Source: an uncultured Oxalobacteraceae bacterium (GTDB taxonomy: Bacteria > Pseudomonadota > Gammaproteobacteria > Burkholderiales > Burkholderiaceae). Taken from it: DNA of 31,411 nt. The notes beneath the pieces were generated by a model. It was not told the origin of the DNA. It was given only the letters and a program-made list of their open reading frames with translations, and made no database searches. The first letter of the stretch is position 1; each line of letters starts with the position of its first letter. The position numbers and the translations under genes were made by a program. The stretch spans positions 1 through 31,411 of the forward strand of contig CAMLIL010000067.1 of assembly GCA_946480015.1 (NCBI GenBank), given 5' to 3'. This document shows positions 15,614-23,605 of this stretch, one piece after another.

Positions 15614-17838
15614 TGGACAAGAAGATGTTTGGACTGGTCCCGGCAGTTGTACTGCTGCTTGCCGCGCAAGGTGTGGCCGCGCAGGCCTCGGATCAGAGCA
15701 TCGATAGCCGGGCGGCATCGATTACCGACAAGCTCACGCCGGATGAACAGCTCAGCCTGTTGAAAAGCGCGTTCCTGACCTTCCAGAAAAAAAACTTGCC
15801 GGCCGATTCTGTCATTGGCGCGGGCTACATTCCCGGTATCGAGCGGGTCGGCATGCCATCATTGCGCGAGTCGGACGCCGGAATCGGCGTCGCCAATATC
15901 CTCAACATGCGCGTCGATGATGTCGCCACCGCCTTGCCCTCCGGGCTGGCGACGGCGGCGAGCTGGGATCCAGCCCTGGCTTTCCAAGGCGGCGCGATGA
16001 TCGGTGGCGAGGCGCGGGCGAAGGGATTCAATGTCCTGCTGGCCGGTGGCGTCAACCTTGTGCGCGACGGACGTAACGGCCGGAATTTCGAGTACGTCGG
16101 CGAAGACCCGCTACTGTCCGGCATCATGGCCGGCAATGCCATCGCCGGGGTCCAGAGCAATCACATCCTGTCGACCATCAAGCATTTTGCGATGAACAAT
16201 CAGGAGACTGGCCGCAACGTCCTGAACGCAAAAATCGGCGAGGCGGCGATGCGTGAATCGGATCTGCTGGCGTTCCAGATCGCGATCGAAATCGGTAAGC
16301 CGGCAGCGGTCATGTGCGGCTATAACAAGGTCAATGGGGTATATGCCTGCGAAAACGACTTCCTGTTGAACCGTGTTCTCAAAGGCGACTGGAAGTACCC
16401 GGGCTGGGTCCAGTCGGACTGGGGGGCCGTGCATAGCACGGTAGCTGCCGCGATGGGCGGTCTGGACCACCAGTCAGGCTATACCCTTGACCGCAAGCCT
16501 TTTTTTGGCACGCTCCTCAAGGATGCCGTTGCCAAGGGCGAGGTACCGGTTGAACGGCTGCGCGACATGAGCTACCGGGTGGTGCGCAGTGTCGTCGCTA
16601 CCGGCCTGCTCGACAACCCTGTCTCCCCGGTCAGACAGACTGTCGACTACGAAGCGAACGCGGCGATCAGTGAGCGCGCCGCGGCCGCAGGTATCGTGCT
16701 GCTGAAAAATTCCAGGGATCTGCTTCCCATCGCGCCCCGTGTCAAATCGATCGCGGTGATCGGCGCCCACGCCGATATTGGCGTGCTCTCTGGCGGAGGT
16801 TCGTCCCAAGTGCGTCCGGTCGGTGGGCCCGCCCTGGAACTGAAGCCTACCGGCATTGCCTCCGCGTTCGCCCGCATTACGTACTTTCCTTCCTCGCCGG
16901 TCGAAGCGCTGCGCACCCGGTTTCCAAATGCAACAGTGAGCTTTGCAAGCGGAGAGGATATTGCGTCTGCCGCTGAGCTCGCCAAAGCGGCCGAACTGGT
17001 CATTGTCTTCGCCGACCAGTGGAGCACGGAAAGTGAAGACGTTGCGGACCTGAAGCTTCCAGGCAAGCAGGACGAACTTATCCAAACGGTAGCGTCAGCG
17101 AACCGGCGTACAGTGGTCGTGCTGGAAACCGGAGGTCCTGTGCTCATGCCGTGGAAGGACCGGGTCGCGGCAATCATGGAGGCGTGGTATCCAGGTTCGG
17201 CTGGCGGCAAGGCAATCGTCGGCGTGCTGGCGGGAGACGTCGATGCGTCAGGACGCCTTCCGCTGACCTTCCCCCAGAGCGAAGCGCAGCTGCCGCGTCC
17301 AGCTATTCCGGGCATGTCGGCGAAAACCAGCTCGAACGGTGTGGTGACCTATGGCCTGACATCGGGACTTAAAGCGTTTGATGTCGATTACGATATTGAA
17401 GGCGCCGATGTGGGCTACCGGTGGTTTCAGCGGGAAAACACCAAGCCTTTGTTTCCGTTCGGGTTTGGCCTTTCCTACACTAAATTTGCTTACGAACGGG
17501 CTGCATTGGGTGGGAAAGACGGGCTGACGCTGACGCTTACGGTAAGAAATATCGGTAAGCGAGCAGGTACGGACACGCCGCAAGTGTATGCCACCGTCGC
17601 CGGTCGCGATGGCAGGAGGATCGCGCGTCTGGTCGGCTGGGGGAGAGTGACCTTGCAAGCGGGGGAATCACGCGTGGTCAAGGTACATATGGAGCCAAGG
17701 GCGCTGGCCAACTTCGACACCGAAGGGCAGCAGTGGAAGATTGCTGGCGGCCGCTACGAGCTTGCCGTCGCGCGCTCGTCAAACGCGCCGGTCCTGCGCC
17801 TTCACCTCGACCTGAAAGCCAGCACGATGGCACCTTAG
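15613..17838 (+). CDS. GH3 beta-glycosidase, exported
   Basis: A 741-residue GH3 enzyme with a signal peptide (about 1-24, VVLLLAAQGVAAQ). It has an N-terminal TIM barrel with IKHFAMNNQETGRN (about 189-202) and the nucleophile D269 in GWVQSDWGAVH, a C-terminal alpha/beta sandwich (about 360-570) with the probable acid/base Glu in WSTESEDVADLKLPG, and a fibronectin-III-like end domain (about 640-735). Family members release beta-linked glucose, xylose, galacturonate-related or other sugars; the sequence does not settle which. ATG 15613 shares its A with the stop of the GH106 gene, and GGTGG lies just upstream. It is the last gene of the receptor operon. No intrinsic terminator follows; the next 400 bases hold a gene remnant. 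Confidence 0.93.
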   Translation: MDKKMFGLVPAVVLLLAAQGVAAQASDQSIDSRAASITDKLTPDEQLSLLKSAFLTFQKKNLPADSVIGAGYIPGIERVGMPSLRESDAGIGVANILNMRVDDVATALPSGLATAASWDPALAFQGGAMIGGEARAKGFNVLLAGGVNLVRDGRNGRNFEYVGEDPLLSGIMAGNAIAGVQSNHILSTIKHFAMNNQETGRNVLNAKIGEAAMRESDLLAFQIAIEIGKPAAVMCGYNKVNGVYACENDFLLNRVLKGDWKYPGWVQSDWGAVHSTVAAAMGGLDHQSGYTLDRKPFFGTLLKDAVAKGEVPVERLRDMSYRVVRSVVATGLLDNPVSPVRQTVDYEANAAISERAAAAGIVLLKNSRDLLPIAPRVKSIAVIGAHADIGVLSGGGSSQVRPVGGPALELKPTGIASAFARITYFPSSPVEALRTRFPNATVSFASGEDIASAAELAKAAELVIVFADQWSTESEDVADLKLPGKQDELIQTVASANRRTVVVLETGGPVLMPWKDRVAAIMEAWYPGSAGGKAIVGVLAGDVDASGRLPLTFPQSEAQLPRPAIPGMSAKTSSNGVVTYGLTSGLKAFDVDYDIEGADVGYRWFQRENTKPLFPFGFGLSYTKFAYERAALGGKDGLTLTLTVRNIGKRAGTDTPQVYATVAGRDGRRIARLVGWGRVTLQAGESRVVKVHMEPRALANFDTEGQQWKIAGGRYELAVARSSNAPVLRLHLDLKASTMAP

Positions 17839-18237
17839 AAGCCGGGGGGCTCACCGGTCAGGGGCGCTGTACTGGCTCGTCTGCATCGCGCGCGCACGAG
17901 TAAAGCGCAAGCCAGTTCCGAGGGCCTGATAGCGCAGGCTATGTCTTTGAGTAATTGTGCACCGTTCCACGTCCGGGTTAGTCCGGTTCGCGTCGTTACC
18001 GTTGGAGATATTTTGTCGACAATCACATTACGGGTGAACGCTGTCAGTCATCGGCAGCGGTACGCCGGCCTCACCGAGGCCGGCCGCACGGTTGGCGGCA
18101 CCGAGTGGATCATCGTCGAGCAGGAAGACAACCCGAACGGCATGGGTGAACTGGAGGCGCTCGCGGCCTCGCTGCGCGGCCTGAAGACCATTCTTGCCAG
18201 TACATCCCATTCTCCACCCACTCCAGGAAACTGATTC
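17839..18237. other. Intergenic scar after the GH3 operon
   Basis: About 400 bases without an intact gene. The first half (17839-18060) shows nothing recognisable. A perfect hairpin, GCCGGCCTC-ACC-GAGGCCGGC (18064-18084), then leads into the tail of a lost isomerase gene (18085-18195). The hairpin has no T-run. Confidence 0.5.
18085..18195 (+). pseudogene. C-terminal remnant of a sugar isomerase/epimerase (TIM barrel)
   Basis: The frame reads GRTVGGTEWIIVEQEDNPNG followed by MGELEALAASLRGLKTIL. This is the characteristic last strand and helix of the xylose-isomerase-like TIM-barrel family (sugar phosphate isomerase/epimerase, AP endonuclease 2 superfamily): EWxIVEQDxxPxG, then a helix with ASxxxLK. 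Everything N-terminal is missing, since the upstream part of the same open frame (17941-18084) has no similarity to it. The gene originally preceded the GH35-like gene, so a deletion appears to have joined the receptor operon to that second gene set. Confidence 0.7.
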
Positions 18238-19926
18238 ATGACCGCTACCAATTCGCAGCAGATTCGCTGCGCCGCGCTGCTCGTTGCCGCTTGCCTGTTT
18301 GCGCTCCCCGCCGCCAAGGCAGCCAGCAGGAAGCCGGCCGCCGCCGCCAGCTACCCGGTACCGCATCTCGCGCAAAAGGACGGCAAGTTCGCCTTGATGG
18401 TCGACGGCGCGCCGTTCCTGATCCTCGCCGGACAGGCCAATAACTCGAGCAATTACGAAGCGGTCCTGCCGAAGGTGTGGCCGGCGATTGCCGACATGAA
18501 GGCCAACACGCTCGTCATGCCGGTGGCCTGGGAGCAGATCGAGCCGGTGGAAGGCAGGTTCGATTTCAGCTTTGTCGACACGCTGGTCAAGCAGGCCCGC
18601 GCGCACAATGTGCGCCTCGGCCTGCTGTGGTTCGGCACGTGGAAGAACACCAATCCCAACTATGCGCCGGCCTGGGTCAAGCTCGACAACAAGCGCTTTC
18701 CCCGGCTGATCAAGAAGAACGGTACGACCTCGAACGCCCTGTCGCCGCATTACCAGAGCACGCTCGATGCCGACACCAAGGCATACTCGGCCCTCATGCG
18801 CCACATCAAGGCGATCGATGGGGACAAGCACACCGTCATCATCATGCAGCCTCAAAACGAGGCGGGCGTGTTCGGCAGCCTGCGCGATTATTCGCCCACC
18901 GCGACGGCGCTGATGAATCAGCCGGTACCGCAAGCGCTGCTGGCACGCATGAACAAGCAGCCGGGCAACTGGACGGAGGTGTTCGGCGCCGATGCGGACG
19001 AATTCTTCCACGCCTGGTCGATTGCCTCGTATATCGACCACGTCGCCGCGGCCGGCAAAGCCATTTATCCCTTGCCCACTTACGTCAACGGCTCGCTGCG
19101 CGACCCCGATCCGGCCAAGCCTGCGATGGCCGGCGTGTACTATGGCAGCGGCGGGCCCAGCTGGAACGTGATCGACATCTACAAGGTAGCCGCGCCCCAT
19201 ATCGATTTTCTCGCGCCCGACATTTATTCGTCCGAATCGGCGTCGTACGAGGCCACCGTCAAGCATTACCAGCGGCCCGACAATGCCCTCTACATCGCCG
19301 AAATGGGCAGCAAACCGGTGTTTGCGCGCTACATATTCTCCGTGCTCGGCCAGGGCGGCATTGGCTTCGATCCTTTCGGCTTCGACTACACCGGCTACAG
19401 CAATTACCCGCTCGGTGCACCGTACTGGAGTCCCGAGGACGTCAAGCCGTTCGCGCGGGTGTACGGCTTGTTCGCGCCGATGGCGCGCGAATGGGCCAGG
19501 CTGAGTTTCGAGTCGGAAGTGCGCGGCGTGTCCGAACCGGACGATCACAGCGCGCAGGAACTCGATCTGGGCCCGGACTGGAGCGCCAGGGTCACCTACC
19601 GGCAATGGCAGATCGGAGAGAGCATCTGGCTCCGGAAAAAAGATGACTTGCCAAAAGGCTCGGACGTTCCTGGTGGCGGAGTGGCCGTCGCCAAGCTGGG
19701 CGACAACGAATATCTGGTGACGGGCCAGAACGCCCGCCTGACCTTTGGCCTGGGCAAAGGCATCAAGGGCCGCGGCATGATTTTCGAGCGTGTCGAAGAA
19801 GGCCAGTACGTGAAGGGCAAATGGGTGATGTCGCGCGTGTGGAATGGCGATCAGACCGACTATGGCCTGAATTTCACCGAGGTGCCGGTGGTGCTGAAAG
19901 TCCGCCTCGCGACCTACCAGCACTGA
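18238..19926 (+). CDS. GH35-like beta-galactosidase with DUF5597 domain, exported
   Basis: A 562-residue exported protein (signal peptide about 1-28, LLVAACLFALPAAKAA). The TIM-barrel half starts at FALMVDGAPFLILAGQANNS, with WEQIEPVEGRFDFS (about 98-111), the probable acid/base E208 in IMQPQNEAGVFG and the probable nucleophile E355 in LYIAEMGSKP, as in clan GH-A galactosidases of the GH35/GH42 type. The C-terminal third (about 420-560, SARVTYRQWQIGESIWL onward) is the DUF5597 beta domain found attached to such enzymes. It likely releases beta-galactose from side chains. AGGAAA precedes ATG 18238. Codon use is more strongly GC3-biased than in the GH3 operon. A short GCAA-loop hairpin (19927-19940) follows the stop. 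Confidence 0.88.
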   Translation: MTATNSQQIRCAALLVAACLFALPAAKAASRKPAAAASYPVPHLAQKDGKFALMVDGAPFLILAGQANNSSNYEAVLPKVWPAIADMKANTLVMPVAWEQIEPVEGRFDFSFVDTLVKQARAHNVRLGLLWFGTWKNTNPNYAPAWVKLDNKRFPRLIKKNGTTSNALSPHYQSTLDADTKAYSALMRHIKAIDGDKHTVIIMQPQNEAGVFGSLRDYSPTATALMNQPVPQALLARMNKQPGNWTEVFGADADEFFHAWSIASYIDHVAAAGKAIYPLPTYVNGSLRDPDPAKPAMAGVYYGSGGPSWNVIDIYKVAAPHIDFLAPDIYSSESASYEATVKHYQRPDNALYIAEMGSKPVFARYIFSVLGQGGIGFDPFGFDYTGYSNYPLGAPYWSPEDVKPFARVYGLFAPMAREWARLSFESEVRGVSEPDDHSAQELDLGPDWSARVTYRQWQIGESIWLRKKDDLPKGSDVPGGGVAVAKLGDNEYLVTGQNARLTFGLGKGIKGRGMIFERVEEGQYVKGKWVMSRVWNGDQTDYGLNFTEVPVVLKVRLATYQH

Positions 19927-20002
19927 ACGGCGCAAGCCGTCCTCCGTTCGGCCTGGTGATCGCGGACGGTCCGCTGGAGATGGCCACGCACGCCGATTTT
20001 TC

Positions 20003-20031
20003 TTGAATTAGGTTTCACGTTAAACTAAAAT
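20003..20031 (+). promoter_or_regulatory. Sigma-70 promoter of the GH43 gene
   Basis: TTGAAT (20003-20008), a 17-base spacer and TAAAAT (20026-20031) make a near-consensus promoter in an A/T-rich pocket. Initiation is expected near 20038, giving a leader of roughly 100 bases before ATG 20142. The spacer is almost entirely occupied by the first operator palindrome. Confidence 0.75.
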
Positions 20032-20046
20032 TGTTTTACGTTAAAC
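20012..20046. promoter_or_regulatory. Twin operator palindromes over the GH43 promoter
   Basis: GTTTCACGTTAAAC (20012-20025) and GTTTTACGTTAAAC (20033-20046) are near-identical palindromes of the form GTTTNACGTNAAAC with a central CG. They are spaced 21 bases apart, two helical turns, so a protein would bind both on the same face. One fills the promoter spacer and the other covers the start site. The central CG resembles LacI-family operators; no LacI gene is present in the window. Confidence 0.7.
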
Positions 20047-20141
20047 AAGAGCCGATGCGAATGCCCAAAAGTGGAGGGGACGCAGCCCGCTTTTTCTGGC
20101 TTTTACACAAAAAATCGCATAAAAGAAAGATCTCAAAAAAT

Positions 20142-21245
20142 ATGAAGAAAAATTCCGTTTATTGGCTGCGTTTGTCGAGCTGGTTGTTTTCCGCACTCCT
20201 GCTCGCCGCTTGCGGTGGTGCCGGCACAAGCCATGCCGTACCCGTTCCCCCTGCCGATCCCACCCCTGTGGCAGCGGCCACGCCCTTGCCCGACTACATC
20301 GAAAGCGGGGGCCTCAAGGGTGCCCTTGGCGTGCATGATCCGGTGATGATCAAGGGCGGCGATACCTACTACGTGTTGGGCACCGGCACCGGCATCAAGA
20401 CCTCGAAGGACATGGTCACCTGGAACAGCGCCGGCGCCGTTTTCGGAGATGGCTTCAAGCTCGACTGGTGGAGCCGTGACATCCCGCAAGGAGCCCAGAT
20501 CTGGGCACCCGATATCTCCTGGCGCGATGGCAAATACTGGATGTACTACTCGGTATCGGCCTGGATGAACTTCAATTCCAGCATCGGACTGGCCACCAAT
20601 ACCACCCTCGATCCAAGCGATCCGGCCTACAAATGGGAAGACCAGGGCCAGGTAATCTCGTTCAAGAATGGCGGCGAAGGCGTCAACGTCATCGACCCGA
20701 ACGTCTTCGTCGACAAGGACGGCAAGGTCTACCTGCTGTACGGTTCCTACAAAGCCGGATTGCGGATGGTCGAACTCGATCGAAAAACCGGCAAGCTGCT
20801 GTCCGAAACTCCCACGCCGACAATTCTCACCAAGTCGCTCGGCGAAGGCGTCTTCCTGATCAAGGACCCGCAGTACTACTATATCTTTGCCTCGCGCGGC
20901 ATCTGCTGCAGCGGCGGGGCCAGCACCTACCAGATCGTGATCGGCCGCTCCAAAACTATCACGGGGCCCTACCTGACCAAGGATGGCGGCAGCTGGGTCG
21001 ACGACAAATATTCGGTGCTGCTGGCGGGCGACGAGACCGAGCCTGGCCGCGGCCATAACGGCATCTTCTCGGAAGGCGATACCACTTACCTGGTCTATCA
21101 CGCCTACACCAAGGCTTTCAATTACCACTCGCTGCTCAACATCAAGCCGCTCTACATGGGCGCCGATGGCTGGCCGACGCTCGAGCCGACCAAGAACAAG
21201 TTCGAGATGGACGCGTTCGAACAGAAGGTCTTCGCGGGCAAGTAA
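20142..21245 (+). CDS. GH43 arabinanase-like lipoprotein
   Basis: A 367-residue lipoprotein: MKKNSVYWLR, a hydrophobic stretch and lipobox LLAAC with the lipidated Cys at 24, followed by a Pro/Ala linker (about 35-50). The five-bladed beta-propeller of GH43 follows, with the catalytic triad in place: D66 (GVHDPVMI, general base), D185 (NVIDPNVFVD, pKa modulator) and E235 (SLGEGVFLI, general acid). Spacing between the two Asp matches endo-arabinanases, and WAPDIS and GRGHNGIF fit that group. It probably cuts alpha-1,5-arabinan at the cell surface or periplasmic face. ATG 20142 is chosen because it gives the lipoprotein signal; an upstream in-frame ATG at 20031 lies inside the promoter. It is convergent with the SDR gene. 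Confidence 0.9.
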   Translation: MKKNSVYWLRLSSWLFSALLLAACGGAGTSHAVPVPPADPTPVAAATPLPDYIESGGLKGALGVHDPVMIKGGDTYYVLGTGTGIKTSKDMVTWNSAGAVFGDGFKLDWWSRDIPQGAQIWAPDISWRDGKYWMYYSVSAWMNFNSSIGLATNTTLDPSDPAYKWEDQGQVISFKNGGEGVNVIDPNVFVDKDGKVYLLYGSYKAGLRMVELDRKTGKLLSETPTPTILTKSLGEGVFLIKDPQYYYIFASRGICCSGGASTYQIVIGRSKTITGPYLTKDGGSWVDDKYSVLLAGDETEPGRGHNGIFSEGDTTYLVYHAYTKAFNYHSLLNIKPLYMGADGWPTLEPTKNKFEMDAFEQKVFAGK

Positions 21246-21269
21246 GGATTCCCGACGACCTGTGTGCCC

Positions 21270-22034
21270 TTAACCATTCAAAGTAATGAAGCCGCCATCA
21301 ATTGGATAATCGGTACCCGTAATGAAGGCCGCCTCATCGCTGCACAAATACAGTGCCAGCGCGGCCACTTCTTCCGGTTTTGCCATGCGGCCGATAGGTT
21401 GGGTCTTGGACAGCTGCGCAAACATCTCGGCTTCCTTGCCGGGATAGTTTCTTGACAGGAAACCGTCCACGAACGGCGTGTGCACCCGCCCCGGCGAGAT
21501 GGAATTGCAGCGGATCCCATCCTGCAGGTAGTCCTTGGCGACCGACAGCGTCATCGCCATGACCGCCCCCTTGGCGGTCGAGTAGGCGAAACGGTCGTTG
21601 ATGCCCACCCAGGCCGCAACCGAGGCCATGTTGACGATGATGCCGCCGCCCTTCGCGCGCAACTGCGGGATGCCTGCGTGCAGGCAGTTGTAAACACCTT
21701 TGATGTTGACGTTGATGACGCGGTCGAAGTCCTCTTCGCTCGTGCTGTCGGCCTTGCCGACGTGGGCAATGCCCGCATTGTTGATCAGGATGTCGAGCGG
21801 GCCGATTTCCGCAAAGCGCGCGCTCACCTCCGCCTGGCGCGTGACGTCGCAGGGGTGAACGGACACCACGCCGCCCTGCGCGCGAATGTCGTCGACCACC
21901 TCTGCGCACGCCGCATCATTGATGTCCAGAATGTGGACTGCGGCGCCTTGCCGTGCGAATAGCGTGGCGATGGCTTTGCCGATGCCACTACCGCCGCCCG
22001 TGATCACGGCTCTTTTGTTATTCAGTTCAAACAT
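21270..22034 (-). CDS. SDR-family sugar dehydrogenase, NAD type
   Basis: A 254-residue classical short-chain dehydrogenase with a cofactor loop TGGGSGIG (12-19), acidic D37 at the end of the second strand (HILDIND) favouring NAD over NADP, NNAG (85-88), catalytic S138, Y151 and K155 (YSTAK), and the conserved end ITGTDYPIDGG. Relatives of this kind oxidise L-fucose, L-rhamnose or the 2-keto-3-deoxy acids of the non-phosphorylating deoxy-sugar pathways. The start overlaps the end of the transporter gene by 13 bases, so the two are coupled and probably handle the same sugar. No other enzyme of such a pathway is in the window, so the substrate is inferred only from the neighbour and the rhamnosidases. 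Confidence 0.88.
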   Translation of the reverse strand: MFELNNKRAVITGGGSGIGKAIATLFARQGAAVHILDINDAACAEVVDDIRAQGGVVSVHPCDVTRQAEVSARFAEIGPLDILINNAGIAHVGKADSTSEEDFDRVINVNIKGVYNCLHAGIPQLRAKGGGIIVNMASVAAWVGINDRFAYSTAKGAVMAMTLSVAKDYLQDGIRCNSISPGRVHTPFVDGFLSRNYPGKEAEMFAQLSKTQPIGRMAKPEEVAALALYLCSDEAAFITGTDYPIDGGFITLNG

Positions 22035-23365
22035 GTTTCAGGACTCCTATTGAGAAAGTTGGCTGCGCTGACGTCGCGGCTGTCGCGAAGGTCCGCCCGC
22101 GCAAACCAGGCAATGACGAGGAAACACAGCAGAGGCACGGCGTACCCGAACTGCACATTGTGCGTCAGATCGCTGACCGCACCGAACAGCGGCGGCAGCA
22201 GCGCACCGCCGACGATCGACATAATGATCAGACTGCTTCCCATTTCGGTGTGGGCGCCGGCGCCGCGGATCCCCAGCGAGAAAATGGTCGGGAACATGAT
22301 CGACATGAAGAATGCAATGCCGATCACGGCCGCGATGCTGGCGATTCCTTGCGCGAGCATCGCCACCGCCGCCAGCGCGGCGCAGGTCAGCGCATAGGTC
22401 AACAGCAGCCGTGCCGGGTCCACTCTGCGCATCAGGCCGGTGCCGGCGAAGCGGCCGAGCATGAACGCCATGCCGCAGCCCCACCCCAGGTAATCGGCCG
22501 CGGTCACCTGTGATACCCCGGCCGCCTTGCTGGCAAACAGGATGAAGAAGCTGAACACGCAGACCTGCGCGCCGACATAGAAGAACTGCGCAATGACGGC
22601 GCGGCGGATGGATGGGATCCGCAGCACTTGACGAATCGAGCTGCCGGCCGCTTCGCTGCTCGACTTGCCCTCGCCAGCAAGCTCGGGCAACTTGATGAAA
22701 TAGAACACGACCGCGATCGCCAGGATGATCAGCCCCAGCACCGTGTAAGGTCCTTTCACGCTGGCCGCTTCGGCTGCAAGCGCCGCCTGGCGCGCCGCGG
22801 CGGACATGGCGGCCAGTTGTTGTTCGCTCGTCCCTTCCACCAGAATCACCCGCGCGCCAATGATGGGCGCCAGCGTCGCTGCCAACCCGTTGAATGATTG
22901 GGCCAGGTTGATCCTTTGGGTGGCCCGTTCCGGCTTGCCCAGCAAGGACACATACGGGTTGGCCGCCGTCTCGAGGATCGTCAGGCCGCAGGCGATGATG
23001 AACAGCGCCCCCAGGAACACTGCGTACTGCTGCGTATTCGCTGCAGGAATGAAGAGCAGGGAGCCGGTGGCGAACAACAGCAGACCGAACAGGATCGTTT
23101 TTTTGTAACCGGCCCTACGGATCAACAGGCCCGCCGGCAGCGCCATCAGGAAGTACGCGATGAACACCGCCGAATCCACCAATGAGGACTGCAGCACCGA
23201 CAGGCTGAACGATCGCCTCAGGTGAGGGATGAGGATCGGGTCGAGGTTGTGGACGAACCCCCACATAAAGAACAGCGAGGTAATCATCATAAAGGCGAAC
23301 CGGGAGGATTGCCGCGTCAAAATTTCCGTCATGTCTGCAATGTCTCGCTTGCGATTGCCCATCAT
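22022..23365 (-). CDS. fucP: FucP-type sugar/proton symporter (MFS)
   Basis: A 447-residue major-facilitator protein with about 12 membrane helices. FucP-family signatures are present: FFMWGFVHNLDPILIPHL in helix 1 with its acidic residue, GYKKTILFGL after helix 2, and LETAANPYVSLLG with the membrane Glu needed for sugar-proton coupling. The family carries L-fucose, glucose/galactose, GlcNAc and other hexoses or deoxyhexoses across the inner membrane. The symbol names the family; the true sugar is not proven. The loop between helices 6 and 7 is long and Ala-rich. The start is uncertain among ATG 23365, ATG 23362 and ATG 23332, none with a good ribosome site. It is the first gene of a two-gene minus-strand unit with the SDR. 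Confidence 0.85.
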   Translation of the reverse strand: MMGNRKRDIADMTEILTRQSSRFAFMMITSLFFMWGFVHNLDPILIPHLRRSFSLSVLQSSLVDSAVFIAYFLMALPAGLLIRRAGYKKTILFGLLLFATGSLLFIPAANTQQYAVFLGALFIIACGLTILETAANPYVSLLGKPERATQRINLAQSFNGLAATLAPIIGARVILVEGTSEQQLAAMSAAARQAALAAEAASVKGPYTVLGLIILAIAVVFYFIKLPELAGEGKSSSEAAGSSIRQVLRIPSIRRAVIAQFFYVGAQVCVFSFFILFASKAAGVSQVTAADYLGWGCGMAFMLGRFAGTGLMRRVDPARLLLTYALTCAALAAVAMLAQGIASIAAVIGIAFFMSIMFPTIFSLGIRGAGAHTEMGSSLIIMSIVGGALLPPLFGAVSDLTHNVQFGYAVPLLCFLVIAWFARADLRDSRDVSAANFLNRSPETCLN

Positions 23366-23397
23366 TGGACTTATATATATAACGTACAGACATCCTT

Positions 23398-23422
23398 AAA
23401 AAAAAGGCCCGTACGCATGGGC
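23398..23422 (-). promoter_or_regulatory. Short hairpin with T-run in the fucP leader
   Basis: On the minus strand GCCC-ATGCGTAC-GGGC-C is followed by a run of at least seven T. The stem is only 4 bp (plus a possible inner TG/TA pairing), so it would be a weak terminator or attenuator. It lies about 30 bases before the fucP start, downstream of a possible promoter region with TATATA near 23450. The 240-base gap up to the GH36 remnant holds no gene. Confidence 0.3.
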
Positions 23423-23605
23423 GTGCTCCGCCACTATGCCCAAATGGTTTTATATAGTTAATGTACCATACCACGCGAACGAGCGCATTCAAAATAAAAA
23501 AACAAAAACGTGACGAGCCAGTTTGACGCCAGATACAACAGGTCAGACAAAGGATCGACTGTTATTCGAACGATTCCAGGATGAAGGAGGCACCCTGAGC
23601 GGCGC

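Noticed and set aside
14351..15718. Long minus-strand frame of 455 codons
   Set aside because: It is the antisense of the GH106 and GH3 genes, which have signal peptides, family motifs and coupling; the antisense product has no recognisable domain.
18028..19935. Minus-strand frame of 635 codons opposite the GH35-like gene
   Set aside because: A shadow frame caused by strong GC3 bias; the plus-strand product has catalytic residues and a signal peptide.
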